From assembly GCA_018265835.1 (NCBI GenBank), contig JABLYK010000003.1:1-64000 (forward strand): a DNA stretch of 64,000 nucleotides, written 5' to 3'. The DNA comes from Oscillospiraceae bacterium (GTDB lineage Bacteria; Bacillota; Clostridia; Oscillospirales; Oscillospiraceae). Shown here one piece after another: positions 1 to 8,222 of this stretch (position 1 is the stretch's first letter; each line of letters opens with the position of its first letter). Made by a program: the position numbers and the translations under genes. The notes under the pieces were generated by a model, which was not told the origin of the DNA, did no database searches, and was given only the letters and a program-made list of their open reading frames with translations.

Positions 1-2
1 TG

Positions 3-41
3 GCGCTGGCCGGCTTCATTGCCCCGATTATCTTCAAATAA
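3..41 (+). CDS. C-terminal tail of a gene entering from the left, probably a membrane transporter (partial)
   Basis: The open frame ends in TAA at 39-41 and reads ALAGFIAPIIFK. The mostly hydrophobic end with a final Lys is what the last membrane helix of a transporter looks like, but twelve residues cannot identify a family. It ends 21 bases before the next start, so it is probably the first visible member of the same operon and may import the substrate of the acyl-CoA enzymes downstream (inference). Confidence 0.4.
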   Translation, partial: ALAGFIAPIIFK

Positions 42-62
42 GTTCGAAAGAAAGGGAAAACG

Positions 63-1238
63 ATGGATATCAAAACACGCTGCAAAGCAATTGAAGCAGA
101 GATTATTGCACTGCGCCGCGACATCCACAGGCACCCGGAGCTGGGACTGAAGGAAGAGCGGACCACAGAGCGCATTATGGAAGAGCTGAAAAAGCTCGGC
201 ATTTCCTGCAAACGGATGAATCCCACCGGCGTTCTGGCTGAAATTCGGGGCATGAAGGGCGAAAGCAGCCACTGCGTGCTTTTGCGGGCGGATATGGATG
301 CGCTGCCCGTTCAGGAGGCGACCGGCCTGGAATTCGCCTCTGAAAACGCAGGCGTGATGCATGCCTGCGGTCACGATACGCATGTGGCGATGCTGCTGGG
401 CGCGGCAAAGGTGCTGAGCGAGATTCGGGATCAGTTCGCCGGAACGGTTCGCCTGCTGTTCCAACCGGCGGAGGAGCTTGGCTGCGGCGCCGATATGATG
501 ATTGCACAGGGCGCGGCAGAAAATGTGGATATGGCAATGTCCATGCATATCTTTGCGTCGCTGCCAAACAACGTGTTCATGATGCGGGAAGGCCCGGTCG
601 CCGCAGCTACGGATAAATTTACGATCCGGGTTCGCGGCAAGCAGTGCCACGGCGCGGCGCCTCAGGACGGCAGAGATGCAATTTATGCGGCTGCAGCGAT
701 TTTGGTACAGCTTCAGACCATGGTTTCCCGAGAATTTAAGCCGGCAGAGCCGATTGTCGTCTCGGTGGGCACTTTCCACGCCGGGAGTGCTTTCAACGTG
801 ATATCCGGTGAAGCTGTTATGGAAGGCAATTGCAGAACGTTTTCACAGGAAATCTGGGAGAAGATCCCGGCTGTGATGGAGCGGATTGCGCAGAACACAG
901 CGGCGGCGCTTGGCTGTACCGCGGAAGTTCACTTCGACCGGGTAACGAAGGTTGTGGCGTGCGATAAGACATGCTGCGAAATTATGGATGGTGCGGTGCG
1001 GAAAATCATTGACGCACCGGAGCAGTGGAAACAGGCGCCTATGACTTTGGGCGGCGAGGACTTCGGTGCGTTCTCCACCGTGGTGCCGATCGCCTGGATA
1101 CAGTTGGGGGCAGACTCACCCTATCCGATGCACAGCGATAAAGTCGTGCTGCATGAAGAAGTCTTATTCCGGGGCGCGGCCTGCTATGCACAGTTCGCGG
1201 TGGACGCATTAGAAAAGCTGGGAGAGGCGGCGCAATGA
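63..1238 (+). CDS. M20D-family metallo-amidohydrolase
   Basis: This 391-residue protein is a two-metal amidohydrolase of the M20D branch, which includes aminoacylases and hydrolases of indole-acetyl or aminobenzoyl amino acid conjugates. Family signatures are visible: HRHPE at residues 22-26, DMDALP near 77-82, CGHD near 102-105, PAEE near 135-138 and GGEDFG in the C-terminal half. Length matches the family. The ATG at 63 follows a purine-rich AAGAAAGGG. Its stop overlaps the start of the CoA-transferase by four bases, so the two are translationally coupled. The context suggests that it frees a carboxylic acid from an amide conjugate, after which the next enzyme makes the CoA thioester. The substrate is unknown. 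Confidence 0.85.
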   Translation: MDIKTRCKAIEAEIIALRRDIHRHPELGLKEERTTERIMEELKKLGISCKRMNPTGVLAEIRGMKGESSHCVLLRADMDALPVQEATGLEFASENAGVMHACGHDTHVAMLLGAAKVLSEIRDQFAGTVRLLFQPAEELGCGADMMIAQGAAENVDMAMSMHIFASLPNNVFMMREGPVAAATDKFTIRVRGKQCHGAAPQDGRDAIYAAAAILVQLQTMVSREFKPAEPIVVSVGTFHAGSAFNVISGEAVMEGNCRTFSQEIWEKIPAVMERIAQNTAAALGCTAEVHFDRVTKVVACDKTCCEIMDGAVRKIIDAPEQWKQAPMTLGGEDFGAFSTVVPIAWIQLGADSPYPMHSDKVVLHEEVLFRGAACYAQFAVDALEKLGEAAQ

Positions 1239-2455
1239 CAGAGTTGAAGACGACGGCTTACCCGATGAGCGGCGTGCGGATTTTGGAGCTGGGGACGCAT
1301 GTGGCAGTACCTAGCGCGACCCGGATCCTGGCCGCATGGGGGGCGGATGTCATCAAGGTTGAGAGCCTGAAGGGCGATCAGTGGCGTGTGGTGGGGCGCA
1401 ATCAAAAGTGCCCCATCAACGATGATGAAAATCCGTTCTTTGATATTCAGAATGCCAACAAATCGCTGATTGCTTTGAACCTAAAGGCGCCGGAAGGCTT
1501 CCAGATATTCATGAGGTTGCTGGAGCAGACCGATATTTTTGTTACGAATATGCGGCTGCCGGCGCTGAAGCGGCTGGGGATCGATTATGAGACGCTGAAG
1601 GAAAGACTCCCACGTTTGATTTACGGTCACTTTACCGGTTACGGGTATCTTGGGCCGGATTCAGAAAAGCCCGGTTTTGACTCCGTAGCATTCTGGTCAC
1701 GCTCCGGCGCGATGGCGGATTGGGTTACTGGTGACAGCTATCCACTGCAGCCGCCGACCGGGGCAGGGGATATGATGTCCGGTGCGCTGCTGTGCAGCGG
1801 TCTTCTGGCAGCACTTGTTGCACGACAGAACAGCGGACGCGGGACACTGGTTTCCAACTCCTTGTTCGGGAGTGCAATTTGGTACAGCAGCGCGGGTGTA
1901 CTCTCCACGCAATATGGAAACACCTTTCCAAAAGCGCAGGATCGTCCGCTCAACCCTCTGGGCTATCCCTATCGCTGCAGGGACGGGCAATGGGTCATGC
2001 TCGGTGTGGCCGACTATAACGGCCTTTATGCCAAAACCTGTGATGTGTTGGGGATTGCGGAATATCGGGAGGATGCTCGTTTCGCTACCATTACCGCAGT
2101 CCGGGAGCACACAGATTTGTTTGTCGGAATCCTGCGAGAGGCCTTTTTGCGCTGGGACAGCGCGGAGATCGTCGATCGCTTTTCTGAACATAACATGGTA
2201 TGCGGCCGGCTTTTCCATATGGCGGATATTTACAAGGATCCGCAGGCCGTCGAAAACGGCTACGTTCAGCCGGTTCATTATGCCAGCGGGAAGGATACGT
2301 TCTTTCCGGAAGTTCCGGTATCCTTTTCGGACTATGAGAGCCGGACTGCGTCTGCTACGGGGCCAGTTGGCATGGACACCGGGGAAGTACTGGAAAGTAT
2401 GGGGTATACCGCCGGTGATATTGCAGACCTGCGTGACAGAGGCGTAGTGAAATAA
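1235..2455 (+). CDS. class III (CaiB/BaiF family) acyl-CoA transferase
   Basis: This 406-residue protein has the family III CoA-transferase fold: the N-terminal ILELGTHVAVPSATRILAAWGADVIKVE type strand-helix unit, a central GFDSVAFWSRSG segment, and the C-terminal EHTDLFVG/DSAEIVDRF region. Members (CaiB, FldA, HadA, BaiF, formyl-CoA transferase) move CoA between acids without ATP. The substrate is unknown, but the gene lies between an amidohydrolase and acyl-CoA enzymes, which fits activation of an organic acid. One oddity: the stretch where many relatives carry Asp residues (GxGxxVDVSxxD) reads GTLVSNSLFGSA here, with no Asp. The start overlaps the upstream stop (ATGA). Confidence 0.85.
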   Translation: MTELKTTAYPMSGVRILELGTHVAVPSATRILAAWGADVIKVESLKGDQWRVVGRNQKCPINDDENPFFDIQNANKSLIALNLKAPEGFQIFMRLLEQTDIFVTNMRLPALKRLGIDYETLKERLPRLIYGHFTGYGYLGPDSEKPGFDSVAFWSRSGAMADWVTGDSYPLQPPTGAGDMMSGALLCSGLLAALVARQNSGRGTLVSNSLFGSAIWYSSAGVLSTQYGNTFPKAQDRPLNPLGYPYRCRDGQWVMLGVADYNGLYAKTCDVLGIAEYREDARFATITAVREHTDLFVGILREAFLRWDSAEIVDRFSEHNMVCGRLFHMADIYKDPQAVENGYVQPVHYASGKDTFFPEVPVSFSDYESRTASATGPVGMDTGEVLESMGYTAGDIADLRDRGVVK

Positions 2456-2467
2456 GGAGATGCAGGA

Positions 2468-3268
2468 ATGAAACTGGATTTTATGACGAACAAGCTGCTT
2501 TTTGATGTGAGAGATAAAGTGGCCTACATCACGTTCCATGATCCGGAACACTATAACCCAATCAACGCCCAGGTCATGGAAGATTTGATTACCTGCCTGA
2601 AATACTGTGAGCAGGAGGATGAAATTCGCACCGTTGTCTTTTCCGGCGCGGGCGGACATTTTAGTGCCGGCGGCGATGTGAAAGGCATGAAGGAGCGGCT
2701 GGACAAAGGAATAAACACCACGCGCGCGGGTATCCGGGTGGGTGGAGAGATGATTACCCGGTTGCGGAATCTCTCCAAGCCGACCATTGCCAAGATCGAA
2801 GGCGCGGCTGCCGGCGTTGGGATGAGCATTGCTTTGGCCTGTGATTTTTCCATCGCCGAGGAACGCTGCAAGATGACATTTGCATTTGTGAATATCGGCT
2901 TTATTCCCGACGGAGGAATTACCTATTTGCTTAGTCGTGCGGTGGGCACTGTCAAAGCCACGGAGCTTCTGATGTCCGGGCGGCGCTTCACTGGGGCCGA
3001 GGCGGCGCAGTGGGGACTGATTACGCAGGCGGTTCCCGCAGAGCGCCTGCAGGAGACGGTACAGCAGTATATTGAAACCTATTCCCATGGCCCAAGCATT
3101 GCGTATGCGCAAATGAAGGCGCTGATCAACAATGCCTGCTACCGGGAACTGGGTGCCTGTATGCAGAACGAAGTGAGCGCCCAGTATCTGTGCAGCTTAT
3201 CCGAAGATCATGAGGAGGCGGTAAACGCATTTCTGGAGAAGCGCCGCCCACGGTTTCAGGGGAAGTAA
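2468..3268 (+). CDS. crotonase-superfamily enoyl-CoA isomerase/hydratase-like protein
   Basis: This 266-residue crotonase-fold protein binds acyl-CoA. The oxyanion-hole segment GGHFSAGGDVKGM (residues about 62-75) and the second G-rich loop GAAAGVGMSIALACDF (about 115-130) are clear. The two glutamates used by enoyl-CoA hydratases are not where expected: CE of the usual GGGCE is MS here, and the PE of the next loop is VN. Instead IPDGG is present (about 145-149), the aspartate motif of PaaG and delta3-delta2 isomerase-type members. An isomerase role is therefore more likely than hydration (inference). Spacing to the neighbours is 12 and 23 bases, with GGAG before the start. Confidence 0.85.
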   Translation: MKLDFMTNKLLFDVRDKVAYITFHDPEHYNPINAQVMEDLITCLKYCEQEDEIRTVVFSGAGGHFSAGGDVKGMKERLDKGINTTRAGIRVGGEMITRLRNLSKPTIAKIEGAAAGVGMSIALACDFSIAEERCKMTFAFVNIGFIPDGGITYLLSRAVGTVKATELLMSGRRFTGAEAAQWGLITQAVPAERLQETVQQYIETYSHGPSIAYAQMKALINNACYRELGACMQNEVSAQYLCSLSEDHEEAVNAFLEKRRPRFQGK

Positions 3269-3291
3269 TAACAACGGTTACGGAGGTATCC

Positions 3292-4437
3292 ATGAGTACA
3301 TATCAATTAATGACACAGGAGCAGCAGGACATTGTTGAAATGCTGCATGCATTTTTAAGCAAGGAGCTGGATCCGTTTGTTTCGGAGTACGATGAAAAGG
3401 GGATCTGCCCGGTTGATACCGTGAGAAAACTGATGGACCTGGGCTTTTGCGCCATTGATGTACCCGAGGAATATGGCGGCGCGGGGATCGACGTTACAAC
3501 GCTGATGTATATCCGTGAGGCAATTGCCTACCATGACGCCGGATTTGCAAACACCTTCAGCGCACAGACGTTTGGCTGGAAGCCGGTTTATCTGGCGGGG
3601 ACGGAGGAGCAGAAGCGAAACTATGGACGGAGACTCGCAAACGGTGAATTTTGGTCCATGTGCATTACCGAGGCGCAGTCCGGCTCCGACGCCAGAAACT
3701 GCAAAACACGCGCGGAAGCGGACGGCGATGCATATATCATCAACGGCACGAAAAGTTTTGTGACGAATGGTGGAATTGCGGATCTCTATACGATTACGGC
3801 CTGCACGGGAGAGAACAACGGCAAAAAGGAAATTTCCCTGTTCATCGTGGATCGAAATACTCCGGGTGTGACGGTGGGAAAGCATGAAAACAAAATGGGC
3901 ATCCGCAGTTCCAACACAACCGAGGTTGCGTTCCACAATGTGCGTGTTTCTGCCGATAGCATGATTGGCGAAAAGGGGAGCGGGTACCGAACGATCATGA
4001 AAATGCTGGCTCGAACCAGGCCGACCGGAGTTGCGCCGGCAGTGGGGGTCGCCCAGAGGGCGCTGGATCTGGCGATTGACTATTCCCGGAAACGCAAGTC
4101 CTTCGGCAGGCCGATTGGAACACTGGAGGGCATTCAGTTTAAGCTGGCCGATATGGAAATGAAGCTGCAATGCTGTCAATCACAACTGGCCTATGCGGCC
4201 ACCCTTGTCGATCAGGGCATCTATGATACACTCATCGGCTCCTGCACGAAATGTTTCGTGTCAGAGGCAGTTTTGGACATCTGCATTCAGGCGCAGCAGA
4301 TTTACGGCGGCTATGGCTACTCCAAGGAATATCCGCTGGAAAAGCTGGTGCGGGACGCCCGGATTTATTCAATCTATGAAGGCTCCAGTGAGATTCAGCG
4401 TTATGTGATTGGCCGAGCGCTGGTGGGAAAGATTTGA
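3292..4437 (+). CDS. acyl-CoA dehydrogenase (FAD), Etf-linked
   Basis: This 381-residue flavoprotein covers the whole acyl-CoA dehydrogenase family: N-terminal helical domain with GFCAIDVPEEYGGAG, the central beta domain with CITEAQSGSDA and KSFVTNGG, and the C-terminal helical domain with RKSFGRPIGT. The expected catalytic glutamate sits in YEGSSEIQR near residue 365. Such enzymes interconvert acyl-CoA and 2-enoyl-CoA and exchange electrons with Etf, whose two subunit genes follow directly. In anaerobes the reaction often runs as enoyl-CoA reduction, for example CaiA acting on crotonobetainyl-CoA. No thiolase or 3-hydroxyacyl-CoA dehydrogenase accompanies it, so a full beta-oxidation spiral is not encoded here. 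Confidence 0.9.
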   Translation: MSTYQLMTQEQQDIVEMLHAFLSKELDPFVSEYDEKGICPVDTVRKLMDLGFCAIDVPEEYGGAGIDVTTLMYIREAIAYHDAGFANTFSAQTFGWKPVYLAGTEEQKRNYGRRLANGEFWSMCITEAQSGSDARNCKTRAEADGDAYIINGTKSFVTNGGIADLYTITACTGENNGKKEISLFIVDRNTPGVTVGKHENKMGIRSSNTTEVAFHNVRVSADSMIGEKGSGYRTIMKMLARTRPTGVAPAVGVAQRALDLAIDYSRKRKSFGRPIGTLEGIQFKLADMEMKLQCCQSQLAYAATLVDQGIYDTLIGSCTKCFVSEAVLDICIQAQQIYGGYGYSKEYPLEKLVRDARIYSIYEGSSEIQRYVIGRALVGKI

Positions 4438-4450
4438 GGGAGGACGGTTT

Positions 4451-5251
4451 ATGAACATTCTGGTATGTGTCAAGCATGTGCCGCGTGAGGAGGACCTGCG
4501 CCTTGATCCCAAGACCGGAACTCTGATCCGATCCAGAGGCAAAGGTCAAATCAGCGAGCTGGATCGTTATGCACTGGAGGCTGCGGTACGCATCAAGGAA
4601 GCAACCGGCGGCAGTGTAACGGTGCTGAGTATGGGCCTTCCAGAGGCGTTTGCTACGCTGCGCTACAGCGTTTCCGTCGGTGCGGACGATGCGTGGCTCC
4701 TGAGCGACAGAGCGCTGGCTGGCTCGGACGCCTATGCCACAGCGAAGTCGCTGGCTGCGGCGATTCGCTGTATTGAGGAGAGAAAGGGCCACCGTTTTTC
4801 GCTGATTCTCTGCGGGAAACAGGCCAGCGACAGTGATACCGCACTGGTGGTACCCGCACTGGCCGGACATTTGCAGGCACCGCATTTGACAGGCGTCGTG
4901 GCACTTCAGGCGCGCACCGACGATCTGTGGGTTCAGAGAAAATCAGACTACGGTCTGGAAGACTGGACGCTCTGCTACCCGGCGGTAATCTCTGTCGGCA
5001 AGCTTTCATGCGAACCCCGATACCCCACCCTTGGCCGAATCCGGCACGCAAACCATATGCAAATGATGACGCTGTGTGCTCCCGACCTGAAGCTTGCGGC
5101 GCAAGAGCTGGGGACTGCCGGATCCCTGACCAGCGTGGGCGATTCGTTCCTTCCGGAGCGAACCAAAAGGGCGGTGATGCTTCAGGACGATACAGAGCGC
5201 ACAGCAGCCGGGAAGCTGACAAGGTTGATGCATCAAAAAGGGCTGATCTAG
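4451..5251 (+). CDS. etfB: electron transfer flavoprotein beta subunit
   Basis: This 266-residue EtfB/FixA protein begins MNILVCVKHVP, the usual start of the family, and has the nucleotide-binding region around the GGSVTVLSMG strand (residues about 54-63) and the CGKQASDSDT segment near residue 118. I chose the ATG at 4451 because it matches the family N-terminus and follows GGGAGGA. It pairs with EtfA to carry electrons to or from the acyl-CoA dehydrogenase encoded 13 bases upstream. Whether this Etf bifurcates electrons cannot be judged from the sequence by eye. Confidence 0.92.
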   Translation: MNILVCVKHVPREEDLRLDPKTGTLIRSRGKGQISELDRYALEAAVRIKEATGGSVTVLSMGLPEAFATLRYSVSVGADDAWLLSDRALAGSDAYATAKSLAAAIRCIEERKGHRFSLILCGKQASDSDTALVVPALAGHLQAPHLTGVVALQARTDDLWVQRKSDYGLEDWTLCYPAVISVGKLSCEPRYPTLGRIRHANHMQMMTLCAPDLKLAAQELGTAGSLTSVGDSFLPERTKRAVMLQDDTERTAAGKLTRLMHQKGLI

Positions 5252-5262
5252 GGGGGACAGGA

Positions 5263-6270
5263 ATGAATACGAACAGAGATATTTGGGTATGGATTGAAAC
5301 ATTTGCTGGAGAGCCGCTGCCGGGGTCTCTGGAACTGCTGGATGCAGCCAGCCGCATCCAGGCCAAAACTGCGGGGAAAATCACTGCGATCCTCTTTGGC
5401 GGGCATCCGGATGCTGCCGTAACAGCGGCATCAGAATATGGAGCGGATGAAATCCTTGTGGTTCCGTCTCCAGAGTTGGAGCGCTACAGCGCGGCTGCTT
5501 ACGCCAGTGCGCTGGAGCAGATGGTTCGAGAGTATTCCCCGGACGTTTTGATGATCAGCGCTACGTCAAACGGGAAGGATTTTGCCTCGTTGCTTGCCTG
5601 CAGGTTGAAAACGGGGATTACGGCCAACTGCATCGCGCTGGATGCGGATGCGGACACCGGCCTGATTTCCTGGATGATGCCGGCCCCCGGCGGAGTGATG
5701 GCGTCCATCCGCTGTGAAAAAACACGCCCGCAGATGGCGACGGTCTGCCCCGGAATTTTCCTCGGCGGCAGGCGTCAGACTGGGAGAACGGTGCCGGTAC
5801 GCTTTGCGCAGGTGAGCGTGCCGGAGTTTGCCGGTTGCCGTCTGCTGTCTGTGGCGCAAAGTCTGGCAGATTCGGCTGCAGGCATCGAGCGCGCCGAAAT
5901 TGTGGTTGCTGGCGGCAGAGGGGCCGGAGAAAAAGGCTTTGCCATGCTCCGGGAGCTGGCTTTGCTTCTGGGCGGCCAGGTCGGCGCATCCCGCGCTGCC
6001 GTGGACGCGGGATGGATAGAGGAAGAGCATCAGATCGGCCAGACCGGCAAGGCGATTTCCCCAAAGCTTTATATTGCATGCGGTATTTCCGGTGCGCTGC
6101 AGCATGTCAGTGGCATTTCCGGCGCAGAGTGTGTCGTTGCAATTAACAGTGACCCGGAAGCGCCTATATTTGAAGTCTCGGATTATGGGATTGTCGGAGA
6201 CGTTCTGGAGGTTCTCCCCAACCTGATTCGGGAGATTCAGCAGGAAAAGGGGCGCTTTCGTGATGCATAA
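5263..6270 (+). CDS. etfA: electron transfer flavoprotein alpha subunit
   Basis: This 335-residue EtfA/FixB protein has the alpha-domain with SATSNGKDFASLLACRL near residues 88-104 and the C-terminal FAD domain with GGRGAGEKGF, GASRAAVDAGW, QIGQTGKAISPKLYIACGISG (split here for length) and INSDPEAPIFEVSDYGIVGD. All FAD-contacting motifs look intact. The ATG at 5263 follows GGGGGGACAGG and is 11 bases past the etfB stop. It is the last gene of the operon; a strong hairpin follows at 6341-6384. Confidence 0.93.
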   Translation: MNTNRDIWVWIETFAGEPLPGSLELLDAASRIQAKTAGKITAILFGGHPDAAVTAASEYGADEILVVPSPELERYSAAAYASALEQMVREYSPDVLMISATSNGKDFASLLACRLKTGITANCIALDADADTGLISWMMPAPGGVMASIRCEKTRPQMATVCPGIFLGGRRQTGRTVPVRFAQVSVPEFAGCRLLSVAQSLADSAAGIERAEIVVAGGRGAGEKGFAMLRELALLLGGQVGASRAAVDAGWIEEEHQIGQTGKAISPKLYIACGISGALQHVSGISGAECVVAINSDPEAPIFEVSDYGIVGDVLEVLPNLIREIQQEKGRFRDA

Positions 6271-6340
6271 CAGAGCACTGTAAAGCAGCTTTGTAGCAAG
6301 AACGCACAGGGTGTCTCGCGAAAAAATTTTATTTGATCGA

Positions 6341-6384
6341 AAAATCGGCATAGCCGGAGTTATTCCAGCTATGCCGATTTTTGA
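6341..6384 (+). terminator. intrinsic terminator after etfA
   Basis: A perfect 14-bp inverted repeat (AAAATCGGCATAGC and its complement, arms 6341-6354 and 6368-6381) with a 13-nt loop, ending in TTTTT. The A-rich left arm makes it usable on both strands. Confidence 0.8.
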
Positions 6385-6455
6385 TGGTATCATCCGAGGG
6401 GGATCGCACAAAAAGTGTTGCTTTTTTGGGGGATCTAAGAGAGTGCGCCAAATAG

Positions 6456-6484
6456 TTGCAGCCTTTTGCTGCTTGTGGTAGAAT
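6456..6484 (+). promoter_or_regulatory. candidate sigma-A promoter of the hydrolase gene
   Basis: TTGCAG at 6456-6461, 17 bases, TAGAAT at 6479-6484. The predicted start of transcription lies almost at the ribosome binding site of the gene at 6504, giving a very short leader. Confidence 0.5.
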
Positions 6485-6503
6485 TTTACTCAAGGTGATC
6501 TTT

Positions 6504-7439
6504 ATGAAAATTCTGATGATCAATGGCAGCCCGCATTCGAACAGCTGCACATATACCGCATTGCATGATATGAAGCGTGTATTTCATGCGGCGGACGCTC
6601 AGAAGGAGCTGCTGACGCGGGGCGCGGACGATGTGCGCCGCCACAAGCGCGTCGATCGGAAACCGTTTTCCTGCAAGCGGGGTGACTTTACGATTCGCGG
6701 CTTTGCATATCAGTGCGCGGCGAACAACCGCGTCCCTGTCATTATGAGTCATGCCTTCCTGTTTAACCAGCGGATCATGCGCAAGTACGCAGAGGCGCTG
6801 GCGCAAGAAGGCTATGTGGTCTTTACCTATGATTTCTGCGGCGGCGCTTCTTTTGGGAAGAGCGACGGTGCGTTCCGCGACATGTCCATCGACACGGAGA
6901 AGGACGACTTAAAAGCGGTCATCGCCTATGTGGAAACGTTGCGCGAGGTGGATATCAACCGGCTCGTGTTGTTGGGCGCCAGTCAGGGCGGCTTTGTCTC
7001 CTGTCTGGTTGCTGCGGAATATCAGGAGCGGATCAGCAAGCTGATTTTGCTGTATCCGGCGCTGTGCATCCCGGATGACGCAAGAGCGGGAAACATGCTG
7101 ATGATCCGATTTGACCCAGACAATATCAGCGGGACATTGACCAGCCGGCCATTCAAGTTTTCACCGGAATATCCGGAATCTGCGATTGGCATCAACATCT
7201 ATGAGGAGCTGCAAAAAATCAAAATACCGATCTTGCTCCTGCATGGAACTGCTGATCGAATCGTGGATATCGGCTATGCGAGAAGGGCGGAGGCCGTGTT
7301 TGCAAATTCAGAGTCACGATTGATTGTGGTCAGCAAAGCGGGACATGGCTTCAACCGGGCACAGGCGCGGGATGCCATCGGACATATGATTTCCTTTTTG
7401 GCGGAGACTGGATTGCCGGACCGCGAAAAGCGGAGGTAG
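6504..7439 (+). CDS. alpha/beta hydrolase with an N-terminal flavodoxin-like reductase remnant (chimera)
   Basis: This is a 311-residue protein. The first 25-30 residues (MKILMINGSPHSNSCTYTAL) are the classic start of an NADPH-dependent FMN reductase / flavodoxin-like protein, including the phosphate-binding GSPHSNSCT loop. From about residue 45 (KRGDFTIRG) the sequence is instead an alpha/beta hydrolase: SHAFLFN, the nucleophile elbow GASQGG near residue 155, HGTADRIVD with the acid, and GHGF with the catalytic His. The rest of the reductase is missing. I read it as a fusion left by a deletion, with the hydrolase using the reductase's start. The ATG at 6504 follows AAGGTGAT. Confidence 0.8.
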   Translation: MKILMINGSPHSNSCTYTALHDMKRVFHAADAQKELLTRGADDVRRHKRVDRKPFSCKRGDFTIRGFAYQCAANNRVPVIMSHAFLFNQRIMRKYAEALAQEGYVVFTYDFCGGASFGKSDGAFRDMSIDTEKDDLKAVIAYVETLREVDINRLVLLGASQGGFVSCLVAAEYQERISKLILLYPALCIPDDARAGNMLMIRFDPDNISGTLTSRPFKFSPEYPESAIGINIYEELQKIKIPILLLHGTADRIVDIGYARRAEAVFANSESRLIVVSKAGHGFNRAQARDAIGHMISFLAETGLPDREKRR

Positions 7440-7475
7440 TTGAATTTTATACGCCGGTTTCCATCATGAAAGAAC

Positions 7476-7512
7476 GCGCCCAACCGGGCATTGCCCGGTT
7501 GGGCGCGCTTTT
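7476..7512. terminator. terminator between convergent hydrolase and CPBP genes
   Basis: Inverted repeat GCGCCCAACCGGGCA (7476-7490) with its complement at 7492-7506, followed by GCTTTT on the plus strand and TTCTTTC on the minus strand. It can serve both converging genes. Confidence 0.75.
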
Positions 7513-7523
7513 ACCGGAGGCTT

Positions 7524-8222
7524 TCACCCGGCCATCATGGACATGGACAGGGCGTTGATGAACATGTGGAAAAATACCGGCGGCCAGATCGACTGCGTGC
7601 GGTCATAGCAGTAGGCCAGCGCGATGGAGACGGGGACATACTGCAGCGCGGAGAGCAGATAGATCGGGTTGGCATATACCAGCGCGTACTGCCATACGTG
7701 GTAGAGCGAGAACAGCAGCACGGACACGAGGTATGCCCCAAACCGGCTCTTTTGCCGGATCGTGCCGAAGATGACGCCGCGGAACAGACACTCCTCCACC
7801 AGCGGCGCCATGAACACCGCCACGGCGAACATGCGCCGGTAATTCTGCCCGGCCAGCTCCATAACCGTGTCGTTGTTCGGTACGGGCAGCTCGCCGAGGA
7901 ACGCCATAAACAGCTGCAGCACGAGGGAAAGCAGCACGTCCACAGCGTAAGCGGCGAGGATCATGGCGAACGAATAAGCGAACCGGTTGAGCATGTTTTC
8001 ATAGCTTTGGCGCAGGAACTTCCACATTGCCACAAGCGTGAACGCCAGGCCGATGGCATAGTACCAGATGTTGCACATGATGTCGGACGGCATCGTCCCG
8101 GCAACCAGGTACAACGCGGTGCCGAGAAACAGCGGCAGCACGACGACGTGGATGGGAAAATAGATCCACCCGGCGATTTTTGCGCCGCGGTTCATGGGGT
8201 TGTCAAATGAAAAATTTCGCAT
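7524..8222 (-). CDS. CPBP-family intramembrane glutamic endopeptidase (Abi type)
   Basis: This 232-residue polytopic membrane protein has about seven hydrophobic segments and the three motifs of CPBP (CAAX/bacteriocin-processing) proteases: EECLFRG with the catalytic glutamate pair and Arg near residue 141, FSLYH near residue 170, and FFHMFIN near residue 218. Relatives cleave prenylated proteins or process or resist bacteriocin peptides; the substrate here is unknown. Its ATG shares an A with the mutS stop (TGATG), so it is the last, coupled gene of miaB-mutS-CPBP. That association with mismatch repair looks positional rather than functional. Confidence 0.88.
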   Translation of the reverse strand: MRNFSFDNPMNRGAKIAGWIYFPIHVVVLPLFLGTALYLVAGTMPSDIMCNIWYYAIGLAFTLVAMWKFLRQSYENMLNRFAYSFAMILAAYAVDVLLSLVLQLFMAFLGELPVPNNDTVMELAGQNYRRMFAVAVFMAPLVEECLFRGVIFGTIRQKSRFGAYLVSVLLFSLYHVWQYALVYANPIYLLSALQYVPVSIALAYCYDRTQSIWPPVFFHMFINALSMSMMAG

